Positions 37,995 through 46,025 of a stretch of 64,000 nt of DNA are shown here, piece after piece. Position 1 is the first letter of the stretch. Each line of letters begins with the position of its first letter. A program made the position numbers and the translations under genes. The notes under the pieces were generated by a model. That model had not been told where the DNA came from. It saw only the letters and a list, made by a program, of their open reading frames with translations, and searched no databases. Source of the DNA: a virus; IMG/VR virus record IMGVR_UViG_3300025849_001733, positions 1 through 64,000 of that record; one strand, 5' to 3'.

Positions 37995-38550
37995 TTAATG
38001 CTCCTCCGGGCCAGTCACCTATATTATTTTTTAATGTGTAATTATATGCATAGTCAACATCTAGATAACCGTTTTTAAATATAAATCTATCTTTGTTGTT
38101 TATAACACTTTTAAGAATCTTTTCTGATATCTTGTCTTCTTTTGGTATACATGCATGTAAATCCATGATGTGCATCTTATCTTCCTTTATGTAAAATGTA
38201 TGCGGATAAGCATTAATTTTATAAACATCTATACTTTCTAAATCTTTTAATATATCTTTAATTTGCTGTCGCCAATCACTAGGCAATTCTTTGTTATGAT
38301 GTAGCATATTATTAATATTCGTATTATACCATTTGAAAGTTATTTGCATTGTTTTAGCATCTACACTTATAATTTCAGGAGCATATGATTTATGACTTAC
38401 TAATCCTATTCCTCTTAGTTCCATATCAAACCAATATTTTTCATGAAAAGACATTACAAAGATATCATCATTATAATAACCATTATACATTGGAGTAGGT
38501 GTACACGCATATCCGTCTATATATTTTTTAAATTGTACTAGGTTATTCAT
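37987..38550 (-). CDS. kinase-fold-like protein, paralog of 35915
   Basis: A 187-residue protein, ATG at 38550; an in-frame TTG at 38562 is less likely. KINAYPHTFYIKEDKMHIMDLHACIPK (about residues 114-140) resembles the catalytic loop, strands 7-8 and metal-binding DFG-like Asp of kinase folds (nAyPhtFyi..dkmhimDl). The N-terminal lobe would be short (FKWYNTNINNMLHH as hinge). The same plan is seen in the gene at 35915. It could phosphorylate a hydroxylated product, but this is inference from neighbours. It overlaps the upstream gene by 8 bp. Confidence 0.55.
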   Translation of the reverse strand: MNNLVQFKKYIDGYACTPTPMYNGYYNDDIFVMSFHEKYWFDMELRGIGLVSHKSYAPEIISVDAKTMQITFKWYNTNINNMLHHNKELPSDWRQQIKDILKDLESIDVYKINAYPHTFYIKEDKMHIMDLHACIPKEDKISEKILKSVINNKDRFIFKNGYLDVDYAYNYTLKNNIGDWPGGALND

Positions 38551-39205
38551 ATGTAAGCTCAAAGTTTTCTGGCATTATTTTCTTAATATGGATTAATTCT
38601 TCATGAGTAGTATTAAAACTTACAATGTTATTATTTACACTGAACGAATTTATACAGTTGCGTTTGTTTGCTCGATTAAGCCATGGACTTAGTGTTTGAT
38701 CAAATTGATATCTGCCGTCGACACCTTGCACACGTATTTTTATATTAATACTATTTTGTATATCGGCGTTTGTTAATAATTTTCTTACAACTAGTTGATA
38801 TCTTGTGCTGTCACTAAAATTTACAGCACTGTGCAATATTCCAGCATCCATGCTATACCACAATCCTAATTGAGTTGTATGAAATGTTTTATTTTCTAAG
38901 TCAACTAGATAGTTTAAACCTTCTCCTAATGCTAGATGCCATCGGTCGTCAATATCTGCATGTGCGGTATAACACTTCTCTATATCTAATTTAATGATGC
39001 GAGCTTCACCAATAACAGTTTGATTTAAACTATTAAGCAGTTGTTCCCAAGGTGTGTTTTTAAATTCTGGTTTAATAGTCCACGGGTCATAAAAAAATGA
39101 TCCAGTAGAGTTGTTTAAACTAGTTTTGAAATTGCTTGTGTTAAAGCTATCAATAGCTGTTTTGATAAGAGAATGACTTACTGTACAATTAGTATTTACG
39201 ATCAT
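38543..39205 (-). CDS. aspartyl/asparaginyl beta-hydroxylase-like oxygenase
   Basis: A 220-residue protein with CYTAHADIDDRWH (H82, D84), AGILHSAVN (H125) and STRYQLVV (R135), the HxD...H...R arrangement. The spacing is close to the gene at 34727. A C-terminal extension of 70 residues (VQGVDGRYQFDQTLSPW) is unrecognised. The start at 39205 is the only good ATG; a CATAAATA late-like box lies only 5 bases upstream, too near to be its promoter unless the mRNA is leaderless. Confidence 0.75.
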   Translation of the reverse strand: MIVNTNCTVSHSLIKTAIDSFNTSNFKTSLNNSTGSFFYDPWTIKPEFKNTPWEQLLNSLNQTVIGEARIIKLDIEKCYTAHADIDDRWHLALGEGLNYLVDLENKTFHTTQLGLWYSMDAGILHSAVNFSDSTRYQLVVRKLLTNADIQNSINIKIRVQGVDGRYQFDQTLSPWLNRANKRNCINSFSVNNNIVSFNTTHEELIHIKKIMPENFELTYE

Positions 39206-39248
39206 AAAAGTATTTATGAACGTGTCTTAGTAACTAATTATAAATTGA

Positions 39249-40370
39249 TTAGAATAAATCAGTCCAAGCTGTACCGTTGTAGCATTGTAATTTATTTGTT
39301 GCTGTAAGGTATATAATCATACCTGCTGACGGTGTTGGTATTGCAGCATCTCTAGCGGCTGTGTCAGCATAAGGTGTAGCTTTAAATGTAGGCATTTCAA
39401 ATGTGCCTCTAGAATCTAAACTACCGTAAGTGGTATAGGTTCCGTCATGATCGTGTAACGTAAACAGCAATTTTCCTGGTAATGTATTAGTACCTGTAAC
39501 TGTATCAATTTGTGTAGTAATAAGTGACTTTGTTGATTCTACAGAACCATCCCATGCTACGCCGTTAAATGATCCAATTAAGTCGCCCGTTGCTACTGTT
39601 AGCGGAGCACCTTTAACACCTTTTGCACCTACTACAGACATGAATGCCATATCTTCGTCATTACTTGATACACCATACTTATATTGTAAAAATTGATTAC
39701 CTTCAAAAATTACAGTATTTTCAAGTGATGAAGTAATAGTATTGCCTTCTAGTGTTATTGTTCCGTTACCAATTTTAAACTGATCAGCATCAACAAATAT
39801 AGTAGTAGAATCGTCACTAAGTACTGAACCAGTAACATCGCCTTGTATATTGGCTGCTGTTAGTGTATCTGTTACAGCATCATAAATTGTGCTACTAGAA
39901 TCATTAATAATGTTTCCTGATATAGCAATTGACTCTACAGTAAGTTGTTGATCAACTGTTGCACCGCCTGTATGAACATGTTTCCATTGACGGTTCTCTG
40001 TACCTAAAGTATATGTTTGTGTTTGTGCTGGACGTAGACTTGAATTAATAACACCGCCTACAGTAATTTCATCACTAGTGTCATCACCTAGACCAATATT
40101 TCCAGTAGCATTAATAGTACCATCAATATTAATATTACCTGTACCTGTTATGTTATTTCCGTTAAGACTTAAATCACCGCCAAGTTGCGGTGTAGTATCG
40201 TTAAGTAAATCAAACGATGTTGCGTCTACTGGACCAATTAGTGTTCCGCCTACAGTTGCTCCGTCACCGACATATAATTTTTTAGTATCGGTTACATAAA
40301 TTAATTCACCCTGTAGCGGGGTTAATAATAGTCTTTCAGCACTTGTGCCACGTCTTAATCTTAAAGCCAT
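39249..40370 (-). CDS. tail fibre / virion protein with Mtd-like N-terminus
   Basis: A 373-residue protein beginning MALRLRRGTSAERLLLTP and LIYVTDTKKLYVGDGA, the short docking motif found at the N-terminus of many phage fibre proteins. The middle is Ser/Thr/Gly/Asn-rich beta repeat (LNGNNITGTGNINIDGTINA). The C-terminus (AARDAAIPTPSAGMIIYLTA, NKLQCYNGTAWTDLF) resembles a recurrent phage fibre tip. It has a late promoter box 30 bp upstream. Attachment to a virion is fairly sure; the receptor is unknown. Confidence 0.82.
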   Translation of the reverse strand: MALRLRRGTSAERLLLTPLQGELIYVTDTKKLYVGDGATVGGTLIGPVDATSFDLLNDTTPQLGGDLSLNGNNITGTGNINIDGTINATGNIGLGDDTSDEITVGGVINSSLRPAQTQTYTLGTENRQWKHVHTGGATVDQQLTVESIAISGNIINDSSSTIYDAVTDTLTAANIQGDVTGSVLSDDSTTIFVDADQFKIGNGTITLEGNTITSSLENTVIFEGNQFLQYKYGVSSNDEDMAFMSVVGAKGVKGAPLTVATGDLIGSFNGVAWDGSVESTKSLITTQIDTVTGTNTLPGKLLFTLHDHDGTYTTYGSLDSRGTFEMPTFKATPYADTAARDAAIPTPSAGMIIYLTATNKLQCYNGTAWTDLF

Positions 40371-40400
40371 TTAAATACTCCTGGTATCATTCTTATAATG

Positions 40401-40408
40401 TATTTATG
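40401..40408 (-). promoter_or_regulatory. putative T4-type late promoter box
   Basis: On the minus strand CATAAATA, 30 bp before the ATG at 40370 of a virion gene. The same box and spacing as at 8993. Confidence 0.55.
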
Positions 40409-40422
40409 CCAAACACTAAAAC

Positions 40423-40749
40423 TTACTTTCGTTTCTTCATAAAAGAACGGGTTCGTGCTTGTATATCCTCTTTTAATCGCTTAGTATCTAGCCTAAAATC
40501 TACATTAGCAATATGGTTATCATATTGACGGAATAGTTCTTCTAATGTAGACTCAACATTATCTGGGGCTGCTTGCTTTTTAGACTTAGCAATATCAATT
40601 TCCCATACTTTACCATCATTAAACGACACAATGACTGAATGAAGATATTCTAATGGAACAACTTCAATGTCAATATCCTTAAAGACTTCAGGCCAATGGT
40701 CGATAACTTCTCGAGGCAGTTGAGAATCAGGTTGTGATTTTTTAGACAC
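40423..40749 (-). CDS. conserved phage protein of unknown function
   Basis: A 108-residue protein starting with GTG at 40749 and overlapping the upstream gene by 8 bp. It is charged with a VSFNDGKVWEIDI strand and a basic C-terminus (KRLKEDIQARTRSFMKKRK). Proteins of this size lie next to the 199-residue gene in T4-like cyanophages, but I can assign no function. It is likely coupled to the two genes upstream of it. Confidence 0.7.
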   Translation of the reverse strand: MSKKSQPDSQLPREVIDHWPEVFKDIDIEVVPLEYLHSVIVSFNDGKVWEIDIAKSKKQAAPDNVESTLEELFRQYDNHIANVDFRLDTKRLKEDIQARTRSFMKKRK

Positions 40750-41341
40750 TCTCTGCAGTAGTCTTCTTCTTGGCTGTTGCCTTTTTAGTTGGAACCAGCT
40801 CTTCTGCCTGCTTTCGTAAAAGTTGTGCTTCTTTAAACAATGTATCAGCTTGTGAACGATATTGTGCAGCTAACTGATCATCAGTTAGAACACCGTCGTC
40901 TGTTGGTGCAGGTGTTGCCATTTCGTTAACTGATGCAACCCGTTGTGTTTTTGCTGAATTATCTTTAACAGCAAGATCATCAACACTGACACCTTTTTGT
41001 TCAGCAATAATTTTATTAAGCTCATCAAGCATAACAGTAGTTTTAAGATCAGGAGTCATTTCTACTGTGTTGGTTGGAACTTTAACCAGTTTGCCTGTTG
41101 TATGAAATCTTGCAAGCATATTACTACCATCTGATAGTCTAGTTCTTCCCATTACATCAGCAAGTTCTTCTGCTGTCTGTCCTGAATTAGATTCTACTAA
41201 TTTCATTAATGTGTCATGATCTGCAGCTTCTAAGTTTTCTGTTGTTACTACAATAGCACTTTCTCCATCACCTGGAACAGTTCTATATGCAACGATTACT
41301 TTTCGTTGATTATTTTTAATTCTACCTACGTGTTTAAGCAT
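40742..41341 (-). CDS. conserved phage protein, possible head or assembly factor
   Basis: A 199-residue protein: beta-rich N-terminal half (KHVGRIKNNQRKVIVAYRTV, VVTTENLEAADHDTLMKLVE) and a helical, Lys/Ala-rich C-terminal half (SQADTLFKEAQLLRKQAEEL) ending in a basic tail. Proteins with this layout are conserved in T4-like marine phages; function is not known to me. It is 5 bp downstream of the 82-residue gene and overlaps the GTG-start gene by 8 bp. Confidence 0.7.
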   Translation of the reverse strand: MLKHVGRIKNNQRKVIVAYRTVPGDGESAIVVTTENLEAADHDTLMKLVESNSGQTAEELADVMGRTRLSDGSNMLARFHTTGKLVKVPTNTVEMTPDLKTTVMLDELNKIIAEQKGVSVDDLAVKDNSAKTQRVASVNEMATPAPTDDGVLTDDQLAAQYRSQADTLFKEAQLLRKQAEELVPTKKATAKKKTTAESV

Positions 41342-41346
41342 GGTAA

Positions 41347-41595
41347 TTATTCTCCTTTGGGTTCTGCCGCAGGTTCAGCACTACCTTCGGTTTGTTGTGC
41401 TTGTTGTGCCTGTACAGCAGCTAAAAATGATTCTAACTTGTTATATACTTGTCCGATAGTAACCATTTCGTTTGGTTTAAATGCACCACGTTGACTTGCA
41501 ACGTCGATGATACTTTTAATAGCACCTAAGTCATTAATAGTCAATTCTGTAGCTTGACCTTGTGGTGCTTCTGTTGGTTTATTCTCTTCGCTCAT
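41347..41595 (-). CDS. conserved small phage protein
   Basis: An 82-residue acidic protein with a helical centre (INDLGAIKSIIDVASQRGAF, NKLESFLAAVQAQQAQQTEG) and low-complexity ends (APQGQ, AEPAAEPKGE). A AGGAGTATAG ribosome site lies in front of the ATG. It forms one unit with the next two genes. The composition resembles an oligomerising or scaffold-like phage protein, but this is only an impression. Confidence 0.7.
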   Translation of the reverse strand: MSEENKPTEAPQGQATELTINDLGAIKSIIDVASQRGAFKPNEMVTIGQVYNKLESFLAAVQAQQAQQTEGSAEPAAEPKGE

Positions 41596-41637
41596 TCTAT
41601 ACTCCTATTTTTAAGTTATGTGCGTCTACTATATTTA

Positions 41638-41922
41638 CTAGTATTTCAAATGTGGGCATGCCAAAGTGAAATAAGAAAGTTCTTTAGGATTCTCAAATCC
41701 TACTTTAATGCAAGTTGTAATTGAACTATTGTTCTCTTGATTCCTTATAGATAGTGTCTTGCCAAGATAGTACCTGCCTTTTAAATGGTCTCTAATCCAT
41801 TTTGATAATGCATCTTCAAGATTATAAGTCATAGGTAGTACAATAAACTCAAAATGCGAAGGTGGCACTTTGAGTTTTCTTAGGTTAAAAAAATTTAAAG
41901 AATTAGGTTCTTTTAATTTCAA
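41638..41922 (-). CDS. conserved small phage protein
   Basis: A 94-residue protein starting with TTG at 41922, four bases overlapping the TGA stop of the VWA gene (TTGA). No ATG is available nearby. It begins KLKEPNSLNFFNLRKLKVPP and ends KELSYFTLACPHLKY; a protein with these ends occurs in T4-like cyanophages next to the VWA/MoxR pair, to my recollection. No function assigned; it may belong to the same module as the VWA protein. Confidence 0.7.
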   Translation of the reverse strand: MKLKEPNSLNFFNLRKLKVPPSHFEFIVLPMTYNLEDALSKWIRDHLKGRYYLGKTLSIRNQENNSSITTCIKVGFENPKELSYFTLACPHLKY

Positions 41923-43226
41923 GCCGCTACCTCGTAGTGTGCTGTTTGACCAAATGGTGCTTGTAGGTTTTTATCATGATGCGAGTGAATAACAAATACT
42001 GTATCACAGTAATCTTCATCTCCCCAACTATCCCAAGCATACCCGTCTGTAAACATAAGGAATTTTTTAGGAGCAATATCATGTTCTTTCATGTATGTCC
42101 AGTTAGCCATAAAGTCAGTGCCGCCACCGCCTTTTATTTCATAGTCTGTAATCTCACGTCCGTCATCTGCACTAAAGTCATCTTCACCATATACTTCTGT
42201 ATCAAAGCACCAAATTTTAATATTATAGTCTTTATACTCGTCCATAATACCTTTTACTTCACCTAAGAAGTCCTGTGCTTGTTTATTACCAATAGAGCCA
42301 CTCATATCTAATGCAATACAAATATCAATTGTTTGATCAAAGTTCATGCCTGGAAGTACAGCGCCACTCTGCCAACCTTTGCGTGAAGGTCGACTAAATG
42401 AATAATCACTTTTAATCGTTGACTGTATTTGTTGACGTAGTATTTCACGCCAGTTCATTTTAGGTTCAGTAAGCTCATTAATCATACGTTGTACGCCGGC
42501 AGGTGTATTACCAGCACCAGCACTTTGTGCGGCATTAATAGTAGCTTCTTTTATTTCGTCTTTAATTTGTTTAATTTCTTCTTTAGAGTACTTAGGCTTT
42601 TGCTTGCTAACACCATTTCCGTTTGCATCTTTTTGTTCGCCTGCACCGGATTTTCCGTCTTCGCCTTCGTTATCTAAATGTTCGTCTAGCATTTCGCCAA
42701 GTTGTTCTAAAAATTCTTCGCCATTCTTTTTGGCTGTTTCGAACAATTCGTCATAAACTTGTTCACTAGTCCATCCTTCATATTTAAAGTCTTGATAGCA
42801 ATCTACAATCTTAGGTTTGTGTCCAATTCGATCACGTACTAGTAGATTATTTACAATGTAATCAGCGGCAATGTTATATAACATAGGATTACGTTCTTCA
42901 CGTCGACCTAAGTGATCAAATACCATATGCAAAATTTCGTGTGCAATAACAAATTCAATTTCTTTATTATCCATTGCATTAAAGAATTGTGTGTTATAAT
43001 AAAGGTTACGTCCATCTACAGCCGCTGTTGGTAGCCAGTCATCTGCTGCTAGGATTTTTAAACGTGTAGCCATGTTACCAAAGAACGGATGTCTAAGCAA
43101 TAGACCTACTCTTGCAACAACAATTCGATCGTATACTTCTACACGCATTTCTTCAAGTTGCTCGGGAGTAATATCTGGATTTGGTTGCCAGTTTTTAAGT
43201 TTACTTGCGGTTTCTTTAGTACTCAT
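41919..43226 (-). CDS. HEXXH and von Willebrand A domain protein (VWA metallopeptidase-like)
   Basis: A 435-residue protein. Residues 96-100 are HEILH, a zinc-peptidase motif (AHEILHMVFDHLGRREERN), inside a helical domain; a Lys/Glu/Gly-rich linker follows (about 180-230); residues about 300-430 form a VWA domain with the MIDAS motif DMSGS at 307-311. Proteins of this build (DUF2201-like) pair with MoxR-type AAA+ ATPases, here the gene at 43327. Together they form a chaperone or remodelling machine, possibly for virion or replication complexes. It is preceded by its own consensus promoter. Confidence 0.85.
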   Translation of the reverse strand: MSTKETASKLKNWQPNPDITPEQLEEMRVEVYDRIVVARVGLLLRHPFFGNMATRLKILAADDWLPTAAVDGRNLYYNTQFFNAMDNKEIEFVIAHEILHMVFDHLGRREERNPMLYNIAADYIVNNLLVRDRIGHKPKIVDCYQDFKYEGWTSEQVYDELFETAKKNGEEFLEQLGEMLDEHLDNEGEDGKSGAGEQKDANGNGVSKQKPKYSKEEIKQIKDEIKEATINAAQSAGAGNTPAGVQRMINELTEPKMNWREILRQQIQSTIKSDYSFSRPSRKGWQSGAVLPGMNFDQTIDICIALDMSGSIGNKQAQDFLGEVKGIMDEYKDYNIKIWCFDTEVYGEDDFSADDGREITDYEIKGGGGTDFMANWTYMKEHDIAPKKFLMFTDGYAWDSWGDEDYCDTVFVIHSHHDKNLQAPFGQTAHYEVAA

Positions 43227-43257
43227 AATCTTTGCCCTTTATTTAATTTATATATAC

Positions 43258-43286
43258 ATTATACTATTATTTAAGACATTTGTCAA
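43258..43286 (-). promoter_or_regulatory. consensus sigma70-type promoter for the VWA gene
   Basis: On the minus strand TTGACA (43286-43281), a 17-bp spacer and TATAAT (43263-43258), both perfect. It follows directly after the terminator of the MoxR gene, so the two genes of the pair have separate transcription starts. Confidence 0.85.
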
Positions 43287-43289
43287 GAG

Positions 43290-43322
43290 AAAAAAGGCGA
43301 GTCCAAAAGAACCCGCCTTTTT
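43290..43322 (-). terminator. intrinsic terminator downstream of MoxR gene
   Basis: On the minus strand AAAAAGGCG, a 5-bp wobble-containing extension, a TTTT loop, and CGCCTTTTTT: a stem of about 14 bp followed by a T tract. It starts 5 bp after the MoxR stop codon. It would also act on the other strand. Confidence 0.85.
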
Positions 43323-43326
43323 AATA

Positions 43327-44412
43327 TTAAGCCTGTTGTGCGGCATTAATATACTTGCCATAACGTTCGTGGAATTCATCAAAGCACTCCACTTCGTCTG
43401 GATCAATGGGCAATTGGTACTGAGTAAGTGCGAGCTTAATGCCCATTACAACTAATTCAGTATCAAAATTATCCATTGCAAAGCGCAGGAAGTTATTGAC
43501 TTTAGAATCAAACTTTTCATCATTAGAGTCTGATGCTTCTTTCAATTCGTAACAAAGTGAAACTGTTAAGGAATACATTGCACTGATTTCTTTAGTTTTC
43601 ATCTCCTTTACTTTTCCTGCTAAAATATCAGTTGGATTAGGCATGCTCGCCGCTACCTTACGATGAGCCATAAACTTGACAGCCAATCCTTCACCAACTG
43701 CACCACTAACCAAATCAGTAGTAGTGTTTTCATCCAAATTGTCTTCTAGCAATTCACTTACAAAAGACCAACTACGTGGTGTTGCAAATGAACGGCTCGG
43801 ACTTTTTGGATCAAAATCGTATAAATCTTTTTTTGCGAAAGTCAAATAACCAACAACATCTTGGTGTATATTGTTTTCAACACTCCAGTTAAACCAGTCA
43901 TCAAAGTTAACAGCAAGTTCCAAGTGGATGAAACGATTAGCTAACGGAGCAGGCATACGATATGTAACGCCTTTGTCTGCTTCACGATTACCTGCCGCTA
44001 CAATCATTACATTGTCTGGAAGTTTGTATGTACCAACCTTACGATTAAGAATAAGCTGATATGCTGCTGCTTGTACACTAGGCGCCGCAGAGTTCATTTC
44101 GTCTAAGAACAGTACAATATTATCGTATTGTGCTGCAAATTCTTCGCTTGGAAGTTCGCTAGGCGCACCCCAAACCATTGTACCCGAGTTACTATCAAAG
44201 TACGGAATACCTTTAATGTCTGTAGGTTCCCATAATGACAATCGAATATCAATTAAGTATGATTTTGTAAAGCCATCTGTAATTTGCTTTACAATATCTG
44301 ATTTACCAATACCTGGAGGTCCCCAAAGGAAGATTGGACGCTTTTTACTCAAAGCGTGTTTAATTGAGGTTTTTGCGCCGTTTGGGCTAACTGTACGTGT
44401 TGCTGTATCCAT
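43327..44412 (-). CDS. MoxR-type AAA+ ATPase
   Basis: A 361-residue protein with the start at MDTATR, because AAGAGGAATATACA supplies a strong ribosome site there; an ATG eight codons upstream is less likely. Walker A is GPPGIGKS (residues 31-38), Walker B is NIVLFLDEMNSA (about residues 87-98), and ADKGVTYRMPAPLANRF holds the sensor/arginine region. This family works with VWA proteins such as the neighbour at 41919. Likely an ATP-driven unfoldase or metal/cofactor-inserting chaperone. A consensus promoter lies upstream, a terminator downstream. Confidence 0.9.
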   Translation of the reverse strand: MDTATRTVSPNGAKTSIKHALSKKRPIFLWGPPGIGKSDIVKQITDGFTKSYLIDIRLSLWEPTDIKGIPYFDSNSGTMVWGAPSELPSEEFAAQYDNIVLFLDEMNSAAPSVQAAAYQLILNRKVGTYKLPDNVMIVAAGNREADKGVTYRMPAPLANRFIHLELAVNFDDWFNWSVENNIHQDVVGYLTFAKKDLYDFDPKSPSRSFATPRSWSFVSELLEDNLDENTTTDLVSGAVGEGLAVKFMAHRKVAASMPNPTDILAGKVKEMKTKEISAMYSLTVSLCYELKEASDSNDEKFDSKVNNFLRFAMDNFDTELVVMGIKLALTQYQLPIDPDEVECFDEFHERYGKYINAAQQA

Positions 44413-44467
44413 TGTATATTCCTCTTGTGTTGTCATCAGTGCTAAGTTAATTTCTAACTATATATAC

Positions 44468-44496
44468 AGTATATGGCCTATTTGGAAGAATGTCAA
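44468..44496 (-). promoter_or_regulatory. sigma70-type promoter for the MoxR gene
   Basis: On the minus strand TTGACA (44496-44491), a 17-bp spacer and TATACT (44473-44468), a near-consensus -10 box. The leader is about 50 bases. Confidence 0.8.
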
Positions 44497-44508
44497 GTGT
44501 TTTTTTAA

Positions 44509-44889
44509 TTATTTTTGTCTTTTCATGGCTTTTGTTAGGCCATATTTACGGATATCTCCTGAGAAAAGATGAAGTTCGAGTGCTTTCTTTTCGTCCGTAA
44601 CAGTTATACTTCTTCTGCCCATATAATAAGGACAGTCGATAAACTTGTCTAAAAAAATAATAGTTTGAGTAGTTAGTTCAAAGTCTTTGGGATAAGGTAC
44701 ATCGTATATAGATAATTGTATATCTTCTGTAATACAACGAAAACCTTCGTCAGTTAAGCGCAATCCGCCTTGTTCTTTGTTACGAGTATTTTGCCACCAT
44801 TTAGGCATGTATTCTTTAAGAGTAGCTTCTGTAACAGCTATATCTAAACTCTTTAAGAATATCTTAGTATAGGTATCTTTCCAGTTCAT
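44509..44889 (-). CDS. conserved phage protein of unknown function
   Basis: A 126-residue protein: MNWKDTYTKIFLKS..., MPKWWQNTRNKEQGGLRLTD (about residues 28-47), YMGRRSITVTDEKKALELHL, RKYGLTKAM. The GGLRLTDEGF segment and the end resemble a helix-turn-helix-like small phage protein; similar proteins exist in T4-like cyanophages to my recollection. Basic enough to bind nucleic acid. It overlaps the 97-residue gene by 4 bp. Confidence 0.7.
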   Translation of the reverse strand: MNWKDTYTKIFLKSLDIAVTEATLKEYMPKWWQNTRNKEQGGLRLTDEGFRCITEDIQLSIYDVPYPKDFELTTQTIIFLDKFIDCPYYMGRRSITVTDEKKALELHLFSGDIRKYGLTKAMKRQK

Positions 44890-45179
44890 TGGTTATCAAA
44901 GACTAGTTCACCTTGAGTCAACTTCACTACAGTAAACTCGTCACAGTTAAACATTTCGTTTAGTTTTAAAGCAAGGTTGTGAGCGTGACCTGGATTAGAA
45001 AAACTAACCTTTTTATACTTTGGCCCAGGATAATTTGTAAGGGCGTTAGCACTTTTTAAATTGAAAGGTTGACCTTGATAAAACACAGCCCAAATTGCTT
45101 CGGCTTGAAGAACTTGTTCACTCTTATAAGTTTTTTTATCAATGTTTTCTAATAATACTGTTGGTTTAGGTCTACTCAT
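44886..45179 (-). CDS. conserved small phage protein
   Basis: A 97-residue protein with an N-terminal RPKPTVLLENIDKKTYKSEQ, AIWAVFYQGQPFNLKSAN and a C-terminal FTVVKLTQGELVF. It has alternating helix and strand, no catalytic motif. It stands behind a GATAAATA late box with a 30-bp gap, so it may be late-expressed, and its stop overlaps the next gene by 4 bp. Confidence 0.7.
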   Translation of the reverse strand: MSRPKPTVLLENIDKKTYKSEQVLQAEAIWAVFYQGQPFNLKSANALTNYPGPKYKKVSFSNPGHAHNLALKLNEMFNCDEFTVVKLTQGELVFDNQ

Positions 45180-45209
45180 ATACGTAATTCCTTTAATTAA
45201 CTACGTATA

Positions 45210-45217
45210 TATTTATC
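45210..45217 (-). promoter_or_regulatory. putative T4-type late promoter box
   Basis: On the minus strand GATAAATA, 30 bp before the ATG at 45179. The spacing equals that of the box at 40401. Confidence 0.45.
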
Positions 45218-45242
45218 TCTTTTTAGTTATATATGTACTTAA

Positions 45243-45785
45243 CTAGTAGCAACACCAACCAGTAATAATGTATTTTGTTTCGGTAGGAGCAGGTACTCCA
45301 TAATGATAGTGTGTCCATCCTGCAGGCCAAATAACAGTAAGTCCGGCATGACTGGGTGTAACAACATTTTGTTGAGTAAACATAGTTCCACCGCCATCTT
45401 TAATAGTAGTAAGATATGTCATATAAGATAGATGTCGTTGTGCGTGTTCGGGATATCCGTCATTCTCACAATGTGCTACACTATATGAATCATTAGGTTT
45501 GTATACTTGAATCCTTGGCCTAGTGAATCCCCAAGGTTTAATATGTTCAACTGATCTAGGATATTTATTTGTATAGTGTTGTATAGTGCTAATAAGTTGC
45601 CCACAATATTCTTCGCATAAGTCGTTATCAAACTCACCGAAGTCAGACCATGAATACTGTCTAGGTTCGTCATAGGTTAAACTAGATGAATCCAGGTCGC
45701 ATTTGTCAACTATACGCTGACAAAGGTTGGTACTAGTATACCATCCTCCTATAAAATCATTAGTTAAAAGCTCATGTTCTACCAA
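45243..45785 (-). CDS. prolyl-hydroxylase-like iron oxygenase
   Basis: A 180-residue protein starting with TTG at 45785 (no ATG is near; the upstream gene stop lies 2-6 bases away). VAHCENDG gives H105 and E107, an HxE in place of HxD; GGGTMF, GLTVIWPAGWTHYHYGV (H159/H161) and TKYIITGW (K171) follow the prolyl 4-hydroxylase pattern. The Glu ligand is unusual but has precedents in iron enzymes. One of seven oxygenase-like proteins in the window. Substrate unknown. Confidence 0.72.
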   Translation of the reverse strand: MVEHELLTNDFIGGWYTSTNLCQRIVDKCDLDSSSLTYDEPRQYSWSDFGEFDNDLCEEYCGQLISTIQHYTNKYPRSVEHIKPWGFTRPRIQVYKPNDSYSVAHCENDGYPEHAQRHLSYMTYLTTIKDGGGTMFTQQNVVTPSHAGLTVIWPAGWTHYHYGVPAPTETKYIITGWCCY

Positions 45786-46015
45786 TTTTGTCCGCCATCT
45801 AGTTGAACTTGTACAACATTATCTTCTTCGTTTTTCTTCAACAGTAGGGCTTCTAAATCGCCGTTTAAGCGTGTCATTACTTCGCCTAGTGTAAATGCTA
45901 GTCTTTTTGCATTTTGTATATCTAACTTAACTTCTCGTTGCTTTGAAGCATCTGCACCTTTTACAGCATTAATAAATTGTTGTATTGGTATAGTGTTTAA
46001 TTGTTCATTGTCCAT
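45779..46015 (-). CDS. conserved small phage protein
   Basis: A 78-residue acidic helical protein (IPIQQFINAVKGADASKQRE, KLDIQNAKRLAFTLGEVMTR). It is coupled to the oxygenase-like gene by a 7-bp overlap that supplies the TTG start region of that gene. It resembles small conserved proteins of T4-like cyanophages, function unknown. Confidence 0.7.
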   Translation of the reverse strand: MDNEQLNTIPIQQFINAVKGADASKQREVKLDIQNAKRLAFTLGEVMTRLNGDLEALLLKKNEEDNVVQVQLDGGQNW

Positions 46016-46025
46016 AGTATCTCCT

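Noticed and set aside
39211-39218. CATAAATA on the minus strand as a late promoter for the gene at 38543
   Set aside because: It is only five bases from the ATG, leaving no room for a leader or ribosome site. It may be chance or imply a different start.
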